A stretch of 64,000 bases of DNA from Obesumbacterium proteus (GCF_001586165.1 NZ_CP014608.1:2976001-3040000); one strand, 5' to 3'. Positions 18,719 to 28,592 are shown, counted from the first letter of the stretch. The notes: generated by a model from the sequence alone, not told the origin. Numbers and translations are program-made.

Positions 18719-20200
18719 ATGAAAAAAACCACGCTGTTTCAGTTCTTTCACTGGTATTACCCTGACGGTGGGAAATTATGGCCAGAGGTGGCTGATAAGG
18801 CTGAGTATCTCTCTACGCTGGGAATAAGCCACGTCTGGCTTCCTCCGGCGTATAAGGGCGCCAGCGGCGGCTACTCGGTGGGGTATGATTCTTACGATCT
18901 CTTCGATCTTGGTGAATTCGACCAGAAAGGGAGCGTGCCAACCAAATACGGTGATAGAGCGGGATTAGAGCATGCGGCGCAGTGTTTGCAATCGCACGGG
19001 CTACAGGTGCTGTTTGATGCCGTGCTAAACCACAAATTGGGTGCGGATGAGAAAGAGCGCGTGCACGTGCGCCGCGTTGAAGAACACGACCGCAATGATA
19101 TCGACGATAGCGCTTTTGAAGCATTAGCCTATACCCGTTTCGTATTTCCCGGGCGGCAGGGAAAATACTCTGAGTTTGTTTGGGATTATCGCTGCTTTAG
19201 CGGCGTTGACTATATTGAAGATCCGAATGAAAACGGCATTTTTAAAATCATGAACGATTTCGGCGAAGATGGCTGGAACGATGATGTTGATAAAGAAAAT
19301 GGTAATTATGATTATCTGATGGGCGCCGATATTGAATTTCGTAATGAGGCCGTTAACGAGGAATTAAAATTCTGGGGGCGTTGGTTATTGGATTCTGTGC
19401 CCTGCGATGGATTTCGTTTAGATGCGGTGAAGCATATTCCCGCGTGGTTTTATTCCCAATGGCTAGATCATCTGCGTGAGCATTCTGGCCGTGAGTTGTT
19501 TACCGTGGCGGAATATTGGTCGCCGGAGGTTTCAGCGTTGCAGAACTATCTGCATGAAACAGAAAACAAACTGATGCTGTTTGATTCCGTGCTGCATACC
19601 AAATTTCATCATGCGTCTAAATCGGGCAGTGATTACGATCTTTCTACGCTGTTTGCTGACACGCTGGTGGCAATTGCGCCTGAGAATACGGTCACGCTGG
19701 TGGCAAACCATGACACTCAGCCGTTGCAGTCGCTGGAAGCACCGGTGGAACCGTGGTTTAAGCCATTGGCGTATGCGTTAATTCTGCTGCGGGAGCAGGG
19801 TGTGCCCTGCGTTTTTTATCCCGACCTGTTTGGTGCCACCTATACCGATAAAGGCGATGACGGAGAGGATTATGAAATTATCATGCCTGTTATCCCTGAG
19901 CTTGAAAAACTGATTGAGGCCCGTCAGCGTTTTGCCAACGGCGCGCAGCATGATTATTTCGATACACCGCAGTGCGTGGCCTTTGTGCGTGATGGCACCG
20001 AAGAAGCGCCGGGCTGTGTGGTTGTCATGACCAACGGCGATGTGGCGTCTAAGCATGTGCAACTCACTGAGGGTTTGGCGGGGCGTCGCTTCTATGATTT
20101 CCTCGGCAACCATGCGGATGTGGTTACCGCAGGCGATGATGCTAGCGCTGAGTTCCCCGTGTCGGCGGGGAGCGTCAGCGTTTGGGTTCTAGAACAGTAA
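18719..20200 (+). CDS. amyA: Cytoplasmic alpha-amylase
   Basis: A 493-residue glycoside hydrolase family 13 enzyme, essentially the length of E. coli AmyA, with no signal peptide, so it acts on maltodextrins or glycogen in the cytoplasm. The family's conserved blocks are present: VLFDAVLNHKLGAD, GFRLDAVKHI with nucleophile Asp235, VAEYW with acid/base Glu265, and LVANHDTQP with Asp332. The start (MKKTTLFQFFHWYYPDGGKLW) matches the AmyA N-terminus. It is monocistronic and convergent with the fimbrial operon, with nine bases between the two stops. Confidence 0.95.
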   Translation: MKKTTLFQFFHWYYPDGGKLWPEVADKAEYLSTLGISHVWLPPAYKGASGGYSVGYDSYDLFDLGEFDQKGSVPTKYGDRAGLEHAAQCLQSHGLQVLFDAVLNHKLGADEKERVHVRRVEEHDRNDIDDSAFEALAYTRFVFPGRQGKYSEFVWDYRCFSGVDYIEDPNENGIFKIMNDFGEDGWNDDVDKENGNYDYLMGADIEFRNEAVNEELKFWGRWLLDSVPCDGFRLDAVKHIPAWFYSQWLDHLREHSGRELFTVAEYWSPEVSALQNYLHETENKLMLFDSVLHTKFHHASKSGSDYDLSTLFADTLVAIAPENTVTLVANHDTQPLQSLEAPVEPWFKPLAYALILLREQGVPCVFYPDLFGATYTDKGDDGEDYEIIMPVIPELEKLIEARQRFANGAQHDYFDTPQCVAFVRDGTEEAPGCVVVMTNGDVASKHVQLTEGLAGRRFYDFLGNHADVVTAGDDASAEFPVSAGSVSVWVLEQ

Positions 20201-20209
20201 ACGAAAGCC

Positions 20210-21199
20210 TTAAAAAGCCACGTCGACCACCAGCGTATCGTTGTAAGTGCCTGCTGGTGGTGTGTTCTGGTTAGGAAATATTTTAGCCGTGTAATTATAG
20301 GTTTTGGTCATGGTATCCGTGCTGGTGGTGGTAGCCGAGGCACTGCCCCAGCGCTGGCTGCCGACCGAACCCCAGCGGTTATTGGTGGTTGATTGGTAGA
20401 TATCGTAGCTTAGTAAATTTGTCGTTCCACTGTTGGTGTAGGACATATTGCGCACGCCGCCGCTGGAGTTTTGTCCATCGTTAATTCCTACGGTATATGT
20501 GGCTCCCTTGGTACAAACCAACGTAACAATACCGGGCTGGGTGCTAAAGCTACCCGCCACCGGCGCGCTGCCAAAGTTGATGTCTGGCGCGGTGATGGTC
20601 GCGCAGTCGTTAGTTACGTTTAGCGATATAGGGATGACTAACGTGTCACTACCGGTGTCGTTATCGTTACAGAGGACCAATATGCCAGCAGTGCAGATAT
20701 TCCACGTGACGGTGAGTGTAATACTGGTTGCGTAGGAGCCTGCTGCAACTGATTGAGGAACGGTGCTCAACGTGAATGGCAGTGAGTATTGTTTATTGGC
20801 GAGTAATCCCAAGAACGTTGAGCTGGGAATAGATTTCGAATCTGCGACTTTCATTTCTGTGGCCGTTGTGCAGGTTTGACTTGTACATGTCAACTGGACA
20901 GGGATTGTATCGGTCGTGCTGCTGGTGAGGATTGCGCGTGAGTTGCTGGCGGTGGTGGCACTGGTATAAGCGATGATGATTGAACCCGGAGCTGCGATGG
21001 CAAGAACGATAGGGCAGCTTATCTGGATATTGAAGGTTTGAGACTGGGGCGTAGTATTCACGACGACTGAGCTGACAGTCCCATAGTTTATCAAGATCGG
21101 CTTGGTGAGTGTGCACGCGTGAGTGGTAGCCGCGCTGGCTGAAAACGAGAGGAATACCCCTGCGAGCAGAATAATAACGACGACAAAAAAAGCTCTCAT
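20210..21199 (-). CDS. csuE: Csu-type tip adhesin with two SCPU domains
   Basis: A 329-residue exported protein: a signal peptide (residues 1-23, ending FSASA) is followed by two spore-coat-U (SCPU) domains. One begins HACTLTKPILINYGTVSS; the second begins NDCATITAPDINFGSAPVAG and ends in the NDTLVVDVAF terminal strand. Two-domain SCPU proteins form the tip adhesin of Csu/archaic chaperone-usher pili, with the N-terminal domain binding surfaces. Its ATG follows the usher stop almost immediately, and it is the last gene of the operon. Confidence 0.82.
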   Translation of the reverse strand: MRAFFVVVIILLAGVFLSFSASAATTHACTLTKPILINYGTVSSVVVNTTPQSQTFNIQISCPIVLAIAAPGSIIIAYTSATTASNSRAILTSSTTDTIPVQLTCTSQTCTTATEMKVADSKSIPSSTFLGLLANKQYSLPFTLSTVPQSVAAGSYATSITLTVTWNICTAGILVLCNDNDTGSDTLVIPISLNVTNDCATITAPDINFGSAPVAGSFSTQPGIVTLVCTKGATYTVGINDGQNSSGGVRNMSYTNSGTTNLLSYDIYQSTTNNRWGSVGSQRWGSASATTTSTDTMTKTYNYTAKIFPNQNTPPAGTYNDTLVVDVAF

Positions 21200-21200
21200 T

Positions 21201-23604
21201 TTAGTTGTTCTCCGCAGTAGCGCTAAGTTGGCAGGTTAATGGCCCATAGGTACTTAACTTTTGTGAGTGAGTGTCGGGCAGGCTGAAATTGACGGTGCAG
21301 CTTTGTCCATTGGGCGTGCGTATGCGCAAGGTGTTTTGGTGCTCCAAATTTTCCAAATAGGCCAATCCGTCCCAGCCGACATAGGCATCCGGTTTTCCCT
21401 GCTGTGATACGGTACTCGACAGAGGAATAGCGGCGCCGGTTTGATCGTGCAAGATCACGCTGGCAGCGCGTCGTTCGCGTACCGGGAAATGCACTACGTA
21501 GCCACTGTTTCGGCGCACGGAAATGCGCTGTTCCGTGGTATCGGCGTAAATATCAGCTGGCAGACTTAGGGTATCAATGCTGAATTTAGACGGATAAAAC
21601 GAGGAAACACCCGGCACCAGCATGTATCCCTGACGGTTAGTAGTGCCTTTAGGCTGGTTTTCAAAATTAACCCCAATATTGGGATAGCCATCGGTGCTGA
21701 CGATGACAAAGGAGTCGTTGATCTGGTTAGCCGTCAGCAGCGTGTTGTCCATATACACCAACGCCCCCATCATCTCCCCCCCATTGGGTGTAATTATTCG
21801 ACGGGCCATAAACGCCGCCCTGTAGCTGAACATGTTCGTTACGCCAGCCGAGTGTGGCCTGCTGATAATTGCTTTGCTGTGATTGATTGGCATAGGCCAA
21901 ATTCCACTTAAATCCGCCATCGCTTGGCATCGCGTGGTCATAGGTGACGGTTTGCTGATTTTCTCCCGTCGCGCTGCGCTGCGCGGTGACGCTCACGTTG
22001 TCAAAGGTGCTGAATGGAATTTGAATAGACAGCGCTAATGCCCAATCTTGCTGTGAGGGATCGCGGCTGGCTGACACGTAAACGGTGCTATTGCCCCATA
22101 AACTTTTATTCCACGACAGGTTGAGCAACCGGGTTCGGTCGCCCGCGAAACTTTGGATATCGAAATAGGCCAAACCAAAACTGCCGAGTTGGTCTAGCGA
22201 AATTGCCGCAGAGTATTGATCGCTGCTTTTGCTGAGTGAATAAGAGGACTGATTGGAATTGCTCTGTGGCACATCATAGAGTGCGAGATTGCCAAAGTTT
22301 TTATCGCGGCGACTGTGCTGGGTGCCTATGTTGAAGCGTGAATTGCTGTATTGATATCCCCAGTCATACTGATTTCCGCGCTTGCCATACATGGTGCTAG
22401 TGGTTGCCGAGGTATTAAGCACGCCCAGATAGCCGAGTTTAATCACTGAACCGAGCCCGCCGAGAGCTAACTCTGACGCACCTTCCGCGTGGGATTCCAG
22501 CGTGAGGTAATCGTTGATGCCGTAACGATAGGAACCGCTGGCGGCGGCGTTTCCATAGGAGAAGTCTTTTTCACCATAATCACGACGTATTGCGCCAAGC
22601 GACAGGGACGCATCTGATAGTCCCGGTTTCAGTAAGGTGCTGGCGACGTAAAAAGGCTGAGTGGTGGAGACGCGTCGCCCTAGCGCATCGGTAGTGACTA
22701 ACACCGCTTCTCCCGCGCCGTTAACGTAGGGCAAGTTAGTGAGCGTAAATGGCCCCGGCTCAAGGTTAGTGCTGGCCGATTGGTAACCGTTAATGAAGAG
22801 ATCGGCCGTGGTGGGGACCGCCGTTTGCCCGTTAAAAGCAGGAAGCGGGTAGGTAATGATATCAGGGCGAACGGAGAAATCTCGCCCGATGGTGACGCCG
22901 CCTAACCGTACACTGTTGCTCCAACTGAGTGCTCCGGTGATTAAATCACCCACTTGCCAACTGAAAGCGTGCGCTTCGTTGACCCCGCTTAACGTGGTGT
23001 CGTAGCGACGAAAACCATCATCAATATCGCCGCTGTTACCGCCAAAGCTTTTGCGTAATATGCCCGTGCTGGACAGCGTTGCCTCAGGAGTAAAAATACG
23101 AAATTCGTTCCACGCTGACGAAAGGGTGGATTCGCCCTGAGTATGGCTGGTGTAAACGTCATAGTTGAATAGCGCACCGCTACCGGCAACGGCTTGAGTT
23201 TGTTGATTCGGATTGCCGGTGAATACCGATTGATTAGGTAGCCAGCCAGTGGGGACTTGAAGTAGCAGGCGCTGACCTTCGCTGTCATAGCGCGTGTCGA
23301 TGTCTGTGTCGGCGGTTAAATCGGTTTCAGGGGCAGGGAATTTATCTGCTGGCAGGCCAAGACCAATGAGCTCTGACGAAGAAATGTAAAAATGGCCGTT
23401 GCGCAGTGTGACAGCAGCCAGTTTGCCAGTATCGAAACGGTTAATTACTAAGGCTAAACGAAAATGCTGCTCTTGATTGACGATGCTGGCCGTGGGCGGT
23501 GGCGGCAGCTCACTGCTACCTGATTCGCCCAGTGCGATACCAGGCAAACTTAATGTGACCATAAGCGGCACAGCGTGGCTGCGCCAAACCCTGATGGCTT
23601 TCAC
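21201..23604 (-). pseudogene. csuD: Csu-type fimbrial usher, frameshifted in a G7 tract
   Basis: The outer-membrane usher that exports and polymerises the pilus subunits. The first frame (23604 down to 21727) has a signal peptide, the usher N-terminal domain and most of the beta-barrel, ending in a spurious tail after YTQWGG. The C-terminal part (GALVYMDNTLLTANQIND, the plug/CTD region FPVRERRAASVILHD, to the stop at 21201) continues in another frame. The switch is at seven consecutive C on the + strand (21776-21782), i.e. G7 on the coding strand; six G restore one frame of about 800 residues, normal for this usher family. Slipped-strand phase variation, a real null mutation or a homopolymer sequencing error are all possible. 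Confidence 0.82.
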
Positions 23605-23629
23605 GACGATATCTTAACGGGCTGGGCGG

Positions 23630-24391
23630 CTATTGCGCCGGACCAGACTGCCAGATCTTGCTGTCGCTATTTACCTCGGCCTTTAGGGTTTCACCACGAG
23701 AGACTCCGGCCGGTAATGGCCATGTTCGATAGGAGCCGGGGAGGACGTAACCTAATAGTCCATCGGCTACCATTCTGCCGTTAATCGATACTTTGCTTAG
23801 ACGCGCGTGAACCGTACCGCGGTTAGTGACTTCAATGGCTGGATGACCGTTATGCGTCGTCATTTTCCAGCTAAGCTGGCTTTGATTAAGGTGTACCGGC
23901 TCTGCCGCATTGCGCTGGAAATTAATGCCGTCGCCATATACAAATAAAGGCAGCGAATAGCGCATTAAAAGCGACACGCCTGCCTGTGACCCCGTGGAGC
24001 GTTCGGCAGGGGGAACTTCATCAATCAGAATACGGAACGCTTGTTCTTGCCCAGCCGGCGTTGGGGATTGGCGGATCAGTCTGATTAACTGTTTTTTCCC
24101 CGCTTCGATATTAACAATGGGCGGGCTTGCAACAACGTCTTGCTGGCTTCGATAGTTTTCTTCTCCCGCAACCTGCTTCCAACCCAGAACTCTAATTTGC
24201 ATCGTGGCGGCCGTGGCGCCTTTATTTTCTAGCCATAGCTCAGTGGCATTATCGTTGGCACCTAAGGCGGGATCGATCGGCCAGATCAGCATATTTGTGG
24301 CAGCGTTGGCATTTATTGTCGCGACGGCGCCTAATAACGTGCTACCTAGAATAATGCAAAGATGACGCGTGGAGCGATGCAGGTTGCTCAT
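23630..24391 (-). CDS. csuC: Periplasmic pilus chaperone, Csu type
   Basis: A 253-residue PapD-like chaperone with a signal peptide to about residue 30 (TINANA). The immunoglobulin-like fold is recognisable by TELWLENKGATAATMQIRVLGW, the G1-strand-like KKQLIRLIRQ and the conserved RYSLPLFVYG block. Chaperones hold SCPU subunits by donor-strand complementation in the periplasm and deliver them to the usher. It is the third gene of the operon, 15 bases after the second subunit gene and 25 bases before the usher. Confidence 0.85.
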   Translation of the reverse strand: MSNLHRSTRHLCIILGSTLLGAVATINANAATNMLIWPIDPALGANDNATELWLENKGATAATMQIRVLGWKQVAGEENYRSQQDVVASPPIVNIEAGKKQLIRLIRQSPTPAGQEQAFRILIDEVPPAERSTGSQAGVSLLMRYSLPLFVYGDGINFQRNAAEPVHLNQSQLSWKMTTHNGHPAIEVTNRGTVHARLSKVSINGRMVADGLLGYVLPGSYRTWPLPAGVSRGETLKAEVNSDSKIWQSGPAQ

Positions 24392-24406
24392 TATTATCTC
24401 CTTGAT

Positions 24407-24943
24407 TTACCAAGTGAGCGTCACCGTTAATGTATCGGTGTAGCTCCCTGAAGGGCTAAAGCCGTTAAGTTGTAATACGCCGTAAATCGGCAAAATAATG
24501 TTGTTATTGGAACTGGATATATTGAGCGGAACGTTTTGATTCACGATGATTTCATTGGTGTGCGCCGCATCGGTATAAATACGATAGGGTAGTTGCAAGC
24601 TATTTCCGCTCTGCATCACATTGCGCACCGTTGTGAAATTAGAGCCCCCATTAATCGCCATATTTAGCGTTACGCCGGGAGTACATGCCAGCGTTAGCGA
24701 GGTATTTTGGACAAAAGTACCGTTAACACCGCCGGTACCCGTACCAGGGTAGGTACCAAAACTTAGCGTGCCAAATAAGCTCCCCGTTCCCAAAACGGCG
24801 CACCCCGCCGTGATGGTAGCCTGTGCTTTAAACTGCGCAGTGATGATGGCGTTGGCGCTCTCCAAAGTGAGCCCCCACAGCAAAACCACCGCTAAAAGCG
24901 GCTGAAGCGCTATTTTTAATGCGCACCACTCTCGCTTTTTCAC
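24407..24943 (-). CDS. SCPU-domain pilus subunit (second subunit)
   Basis: A 178-residue exported protein. The signal peptide runs to about residue 32 (ESANA), and the mature domain has the SCPU pattern: FKAQATITAGCAVLGTGSLFGTLSFGTYPGTG, an internal LACTPGVTLNMAINGG strand pair and a terminal TDTLTVTLTW strand. It resembles the minor CsuA/CsuB-type adaptor subunits of Csu pili. It lies six bases after the major subunit gene. Confidence 0.78.
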   Translation of the reverse strand: MKKREWCALKIALQPLLAVVLLWGLTLESANAIITAQFKAQATITAGCAVLGTGSLFGTLSFGTYPGTGTGGVNGTFVQNTSLTLACTPGVTLNMAINGGSNFTTVRNVMQSGNSLQLPYRIYTDAAHTNEIIVNQNVPLNISSSNNNIILPIYGVLQLNGFSPSGSYTDTLTVTLTW

Positions 24944-24949
24944 GGTAAA

Positions 24950-25546
24950 TTAATAAGTAATGGTAATGTTTAAAGTGTCGGCATAAGCACCGGCTAATAC
25001 GTTGGTGTTGTCTGCGACGCCAACGATTTTCCCCCATAGGGCATAGCTGCTGGTGTTTCCACTGGTGCTTACCGCGGTTAATGTGGCACCGTTGGCTAGC
25101 GCCGTGGTCATGGCTGATGTGCCATAAACGCTGTAGGCAATACCTTGCGTGGTGGCGGTTGGGCTGATCAAATAACGTCCCGGTGTTCCTACGGTGCCAT
25201 AAACCGTGGTAGGGGCTGCGTTAAGGCTGCTGGTGAGTGCGACGGTATAGCTGGCGCCTGCCGTACATTGCACGTTAAATGTATTGCCGCCGGTGCCTCC
25301 GCCGGAAAATGTGGCCGACAAGGTGTCAAAGGTGGCGACGGATGTGCCAAAGTTCAAAGAGCCGAAGTTAACACCTGTCTGTGCAGGTGAGCCGTTAACC
25401 AAACAGCCGTTGGTGAGTGTTAACGTTACGGCAACGGTACCCGTTGTGGTAACTGCCATAGCCGGTGTGGCAAACAGCCCAGCGCCAGCTGCAATTGCGA
25501 AAATAAACCGTAGCTTCATCGTCCATCCCTCATGGTAAGTAGACAA
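24950..25546 (-). CDS. csuA/B: Major pilus subunit, Csu type (SCPU domain)
   Basis: A 198-residue protein with a signal peptide (residues about 1-24, ATPAMA) and one SCPU domain: TLTLTNGCLVNGSPAQTGVNFGSLNFGTS, NVQCTAGASYTVALTS and a terminal ADTLNITITY strand. As first gene of the operon, and rich in Gly, Thr and Ala, it is the probable main pilin. Such archaic pili serve adhesion and biofilm formation. Expression should start in the AT-rich region upstream (25547-26100). Confidence 0.82.
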   Translation of the reverse strand: MSTYHEGWTMKLRFIFAIAAGAGLFATPAMAVTTTGTVAVTLTLTNGCLVNGSPAQTGVNFGSLNFGTSVATFDTLSATFSGGGTGGNTFNVQCTAGASYTVALTSSLNAAPTTVYGTVGTPGRYLISPTATTQGIAYSVYGTSAMTTALANGATLTAVSTSGNTSSYALWGKIVGVADNTNVLAGAYADTLNITITY

Positions 25547-26132
25547 CTAAACAGCAATTAATTTCCGACTGGTGAAATGCGCAAAGAAAGCAGAAGCTTC
25601 AATAATTCTTATATTTCAGTCTTATGTTACAAATGTAGTCTAAGTGATAAAAAATCACCACTAGTATGTGACAAAACATAATTTACTGTTATTCAGGGAT
25701 AAAACGATGAAAATGAGAAAAATTCTTGTTTTCTGAGCGTGACGGCCAAAAGAGGAAAAATAAGCAGTAAAGATTCATTAACGAAAGAGGGAATAAAGCT
25801 ATCCAGCGAGGTTTTTTGTATTATCAATTAAAATTGATAATTTGCAGAAATATTTTCGGGGGAGTAGCATTGTTATACACATTAGTGGTCATGCCTGATG
25901 GGCAAATAGCTTATGCAATCCTTTCATGCTTTTCTTAAAAACAAATCTCAATTCATGGCAGCGTTTTGGTCGATAATGATTATTATCTGTGAAACCTCCA
26001 TCGCGCTATACATCATTCGAAATATTTGATTACCGCACAACCGCCATACGGCGCATGATGACAGTTGAGTTAAAACGATCTATAGATTAGTTTAAATTCA
26101 CTGTCGTTGTTTTCTGCGCGGGGGAGGTTAAC
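25547..26132. other. Intergenic region between pilus operon and chaC
   Basis: About 590 bases between divergent transcription units. The half next to the pilin gene (25560-25860) is very AT-rich and is the likely regulatory region of the operon. The half before chaC contains one possible small membrane-protein ORF (25913-26029), listed separately. I see no RNA gene. A GGGGGAGG ribosome site precedes the chaC GTG. Confidence 0.4.
25913..26029 (+). CDS. Possible 38-residue small membrane protein
   Basis: An ATG-started ORF of 38 codons with one strongly hydrophobic helix (AAFWSIMIIICETSIALYII) preceded by a basic stretch (FLKNKS), the usual topology of enteric small membrane proteins. The ribosome-binding sequence is weak (GGGC) and I do not recognise a family. 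It may be a chance ORF in an AT-rich spacer. Confidence 0.3.
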   Translation: MQSFHAFLKNKSQFMAAFWSIMIIICETSIALYIIRNI

Positions 26133-26798
26133 GTGTTAACTCGAAAACTACTAGAATCGCAAGACTATGCTAAAACCTACTCAGCATTAGAAAACCTGTT
26201 CTGGACGCCAGCACAGCTGAATGCGTCTTTGAATCATGTGATCGAGAGCTGCCCTGAAGGGCAGGGGATTTGGGTCTTTGGTTATGGTTCACTAATTTGG
26301 AATCCGTTGCTTGAATTTGCCGAGGTGCAGCCCGCGTTCTTAAAAGGGTGGCAGCGTGATTTTAATATTCGCCTTCTGGCTGGACGAGGCTCTGAATGTA
26401 CTCCAGGACGAATGCTGGGTTTAAAACCGGGCGGTGAGACGCGTGGATTAGCATTTCGCTTATCAGATGAAAATGCGCGTAGTGAACTGCAGGTGCTCTG
26501 GACGCGTGAGATGCTAGCGGGTGTTTACAGCCCGCAGTGGTGCTCATTGACTCTGGCTGACGGTCGAGAAGTAAAAGGCATTACCTTTATTACCGACCCT
26601 GAGCATCCGCTTTATGAGTCTTGTTCGGCGTTGAACACCGTAGCGGCGCTGATTTCTCAGGCAAGTGGCGTACTAGGCACCAACGCTGAGTATTTATTCT
26701 CACTAGACTCCGCGCTAGAGCAGCGCAGCATGCCCGATCACAACATCACGGAGCTGGCGCGCTGTGTACGCCAAATTCAGCAAACCAAGCCACTGTGA
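26133..26798 (+). CDS. chaC: Glutathione-specific gamma-glutamylcyclotransferase ChaC
   Basis: A 221-residue ChaC protein, which cleaves glutathione to 5-oxoproline and Cys-Gly in the cytosol. The family's substrate-binding loop FGYGSLIWNP is present near residue 50, together with the conserved YLFSLDSAL-type helix and the catalytic region after RMLGLKPGGETRGLAFRL. Translation starts at GTG with a strong GGGGGAGG site seven to eight bases upstream. It is monocistronic, and an inverted repeat follows its stop. Confidence 0.9.
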   Translation: MLTRKLLESQDYAKTYSALENLFWTPAQLNASLNHVIESCPEGQGIWVFGYGSLIWNPLLEFAEVQPAFLKGWQRDFNIRLLAGRGSECTPGRMLGLKPGGETRGLAFRLSDENARSELQVLWTREMLAGVYSPQWCSLTLADGREVKGITFITDPEHPLYESCSALNTVAALISQASGVLGTNAEYLFSLDSALEQRSMPDHNITELARCVRQIQQTKPL

Positions 26799-26831
26799 TA
26801 AGCGATGTTTATTTCTTAATCGTTTCGTAAA

Positions 26832-26860
26832 CCTAGGCGGACAGCAGATGCCCGCCTAGG
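26832..26860. terminator. Inverted repeat after chaC
   Basis: A perfect 9-bp stem (CCTAGGCGG at 26832-26840, CCGCCTAGG at 26852-26860) with an 11-base loop. The following sequence (GATTGTGTG) is only moderately T-rich, so it is a weak or factor-assisted terminator candidate for chaC. Confidence 0.5.
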
Positions 26861-26873
26861 GATTGTGTGATGA

Positions 26874-26902
26874 TTGACGCAAGGGCCACGGAAGAGAATA
26901 AT
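26874..26902 (+). promoter_or_regulatory. Sigma-70 promoter of the tRNA gene
   Basis: TTGACG (26874-26879) and AATAAT (26897-26902) are separated by exactly 17 bases and lie about ten bases before the tRNA 5' end, the expected distance for a tRNA promoter. Confidence 0.65.
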
Positions 26903-26912
26903 CACCGCCGTT

Positions 26913-26988
<76 letters not shown>

Positions 26989-27002
26989 ACAAATTCAATG
27001 AG

Positions 27003-28166
27003 TTACATCACTTCTTTCAGTTCCGCCATCTCCCCTTGTGTCGTATTTGTGCCGTAAACGCCAAAAACAACGTCGATCTGCTTAGCGTGTTCCGTTAGAT
27101 GATTCGGTGACAGGTGTGCATATCTGCGAACCATTTCTACAGACTCCCACCCACCCATTTCTTGTAGTGCAGAGATAGGAACGCCAGACTGAACTAACCA
27201 ACTTGCCCATGTGTGCCGGAGGTCGTGAAAACGAAAGTCTTCTATGCCAGCTCGCTTGAGTGCCGATCGCCATGCCTTATTGCTATCGACTCTCATTTTG
27301 CGTAACTTCGGAGCAACTTCACCGTTAGGTCGAATGCATGAGTCCTCATGTACGAATACCCACCGGTGATGCTTACCAATCTGACCGCGAAGAACAGAGC
27401 AGGCTGTGTCGTTGAGTGCCACCCCAATTGCTCGGCCTGCTTTTGCGTCTTCTGGATGTATCCACGCCATTTTTCTCTGCATATCTATCTGCGACCATTC
27501 CATATTGATGATATTGGAGCGGCGTAGACCAGTAGCCAAAGCGAAAATTACAACGCTGCGGAAATGCCCTGGCAATTCATCGAGAAGACGACGAGCTTCA
27601 TCTTTAGTCAGCCAACGAATTCGACGGCCGCGCGGTGACTTGGCCTTTACTACTGGAACCGAATTTAGCCATCCCCATTCATTAGCTGCTATACGAAGTA
27701 GAGAGCGCATGAATGCCTGATGAGAATAGATAGTAGATTGCGTTACCGGTTTTGATTTGTATTCAGGAACCGGCTTTCCATCTCTCATCAGGCGGTCACG
27801 TAGCTTCTCCCATCTAGCTCGGTGAGACCGATTCTCCATTTTCGATAAGGTGGCCTGTATACGGTCGTTAGTTATTTCTCCGATCGGAACGCCGCGAAAG
27901 TGAAGAAGAAAGAAGCCGATCTTTGATTTATCGGCATCTAGCGATCGCTTATGTGACTTTTCATTCAGCCAGCGTAAACAGGCTTCTTCAAATAGCTTAA
28001 CTGGCGCTTCACCCAGCTTCTCAGTTCGCCACATCTCAGCCTTTAGTTTGTCGTGCAACTCCTTTGCTTGCCGCTTGTCCGTTGTCCCAAGAGACTGTCT
28101 AATTCTCTTCCCACTAGGCGTAAAGAAGTCACAGTGGTAGACACCGTTTCTTTGTTTGATTGACAT
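27003..28166 (-). CDS. int: Prophage tyrosine integrase
   Basis: A 387-residue lambda-family site-specific recombinase that integrates and excises the prophage. The N-terminal arm-binding part (about 1-60) is followed by a SAM-like core-binding domain and a catalytic domain with the signature residues: Arg in ATGLRRSNI (near 213), His314 and Arg317 in HDLRHT, Trp340 in GGW at the usual His/Trp position, and nucleophile Tyr349 in RRYAHLS. Its 5' end overlaps the preceding Xis-like gene by 124 bases in another frame. It faces the tRNA-Lys target and is the distal gene of the leftward operon. Confidence 0.93.
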   Translation of the reverse strand: MSIKQRNGVYHCDFFTPSGKRIRQSLGTTDKRQAKELHDKLKAEMWRTEKLGEAPVKLFEEACLRWLNEKSHKRSLDADKSKIGFFLLHFRGVPIGEITNDRIQATLSKMENRSHRARWEKLRDRLMRDGKPVPEYKSKPVTQSTIYSHQAFMRSLLRIAANEWGWLNSVPVVKAKSPRGRRIRWLTKDEARRLLDELPGHFRSVVIFALATGLRRSNIINMEWSQIDMQRKMAWIHPEDAKAGRAIGVALNDTACSVLRGQIGKHHRWVFVHEDSCIRPNGEVAPKLRKMRVDSNKAWRSALKRAGIEDFRFHDLRHTWASWLVQSGVPISALQEMGGWESVEMVRRYAHLSPNHLTEHAKQIDVVFGVYGTNTTQGEMAELKEVM

Positions 28167-28396
28167 ACAAGACCCTCATCCTGTTCGCCAACCGCATTCA
28201 CGGCTTGATTGTTGATCCGTGGGCGAACTGATTCAATACAATCTGATTTCAATAGGCGGTAATCGCCACTCTTTCCATTTCTGCCGGTTCGCCCGGCACG
28301 CAACCTGCCAGACTTAACCCATGCATAACCTGTGCTCAAACTAATCTTGAGGAATGCGCAGGCCTCCTCGAGCGTAAATATTTCCTCGTTCATCAT
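28043..28396 (-). CDS. xis: Helix-turn-helix protein, excisionase-like
   Basis: A 117-residue protein whose first 60 residues form a MerR/AlpA-type winged helix (FTLEEACAFLKISLSTGYAWVKSGRLRAGR), typical of phage excisionases and AlpA-like activators. The C-terminal half is low in recognisable structure and overlaps the integrase gene by 124 bases. Position directly upstream of int supports a role as recombination directionality factor. Two adjacent ATGs (28396 and 28393) follow an AAGGATAA ribosome site. Confidence 0.7.
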   Translation of the reverse strand: MMNEEIFTLEEACAFLKISLSTGYAWVKSGRLRAGRTGRNGKSGDYRLLKSDCIESVRPRINNQAVNAVGEQDEGLVCQSNKETVSTTVTSLRLVGRELDSLLGQRTSGKQRSCTTN

Positions 28397-28486
28397 TTAT
28401 CCTTATCCGTCACTTTCATGCAGTAGCAAGACAGCACCATCCACGGCTTAAATCTGCCGCATAGTGGCGCTATCTTTGCTGAATGC

Positions 28487-28591
28487 TTATCGAGTAACTG
28501 GCGGTATGTTTGAGAATTGTTTTTTGCTGCGGAGTTCTGTGAGAAGGGCTCTTGCTACATTGCGGATCGCGTTGTCTTGTTCTGCTGTCAT
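28487..28591 (-). CDS. 34-residue phage ORF after the adenine methylase
   Basis: A short ORF that starts one base after the stop of the methyltransferase gene, suggesting coupled translation. The peptide is largely polar (begins MTAEQDNAIRNVARALLTEL) and predicted helical. I do not recognise a family. Its placement between methylase and xis in a tightly packed operon is its main support. Confidence 0.4.
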   Translation of the reverse strand: MTAEQDNAIRNVARALLTELRSKKQFSNIPPVTR

Positions 28592-28592
28592 G

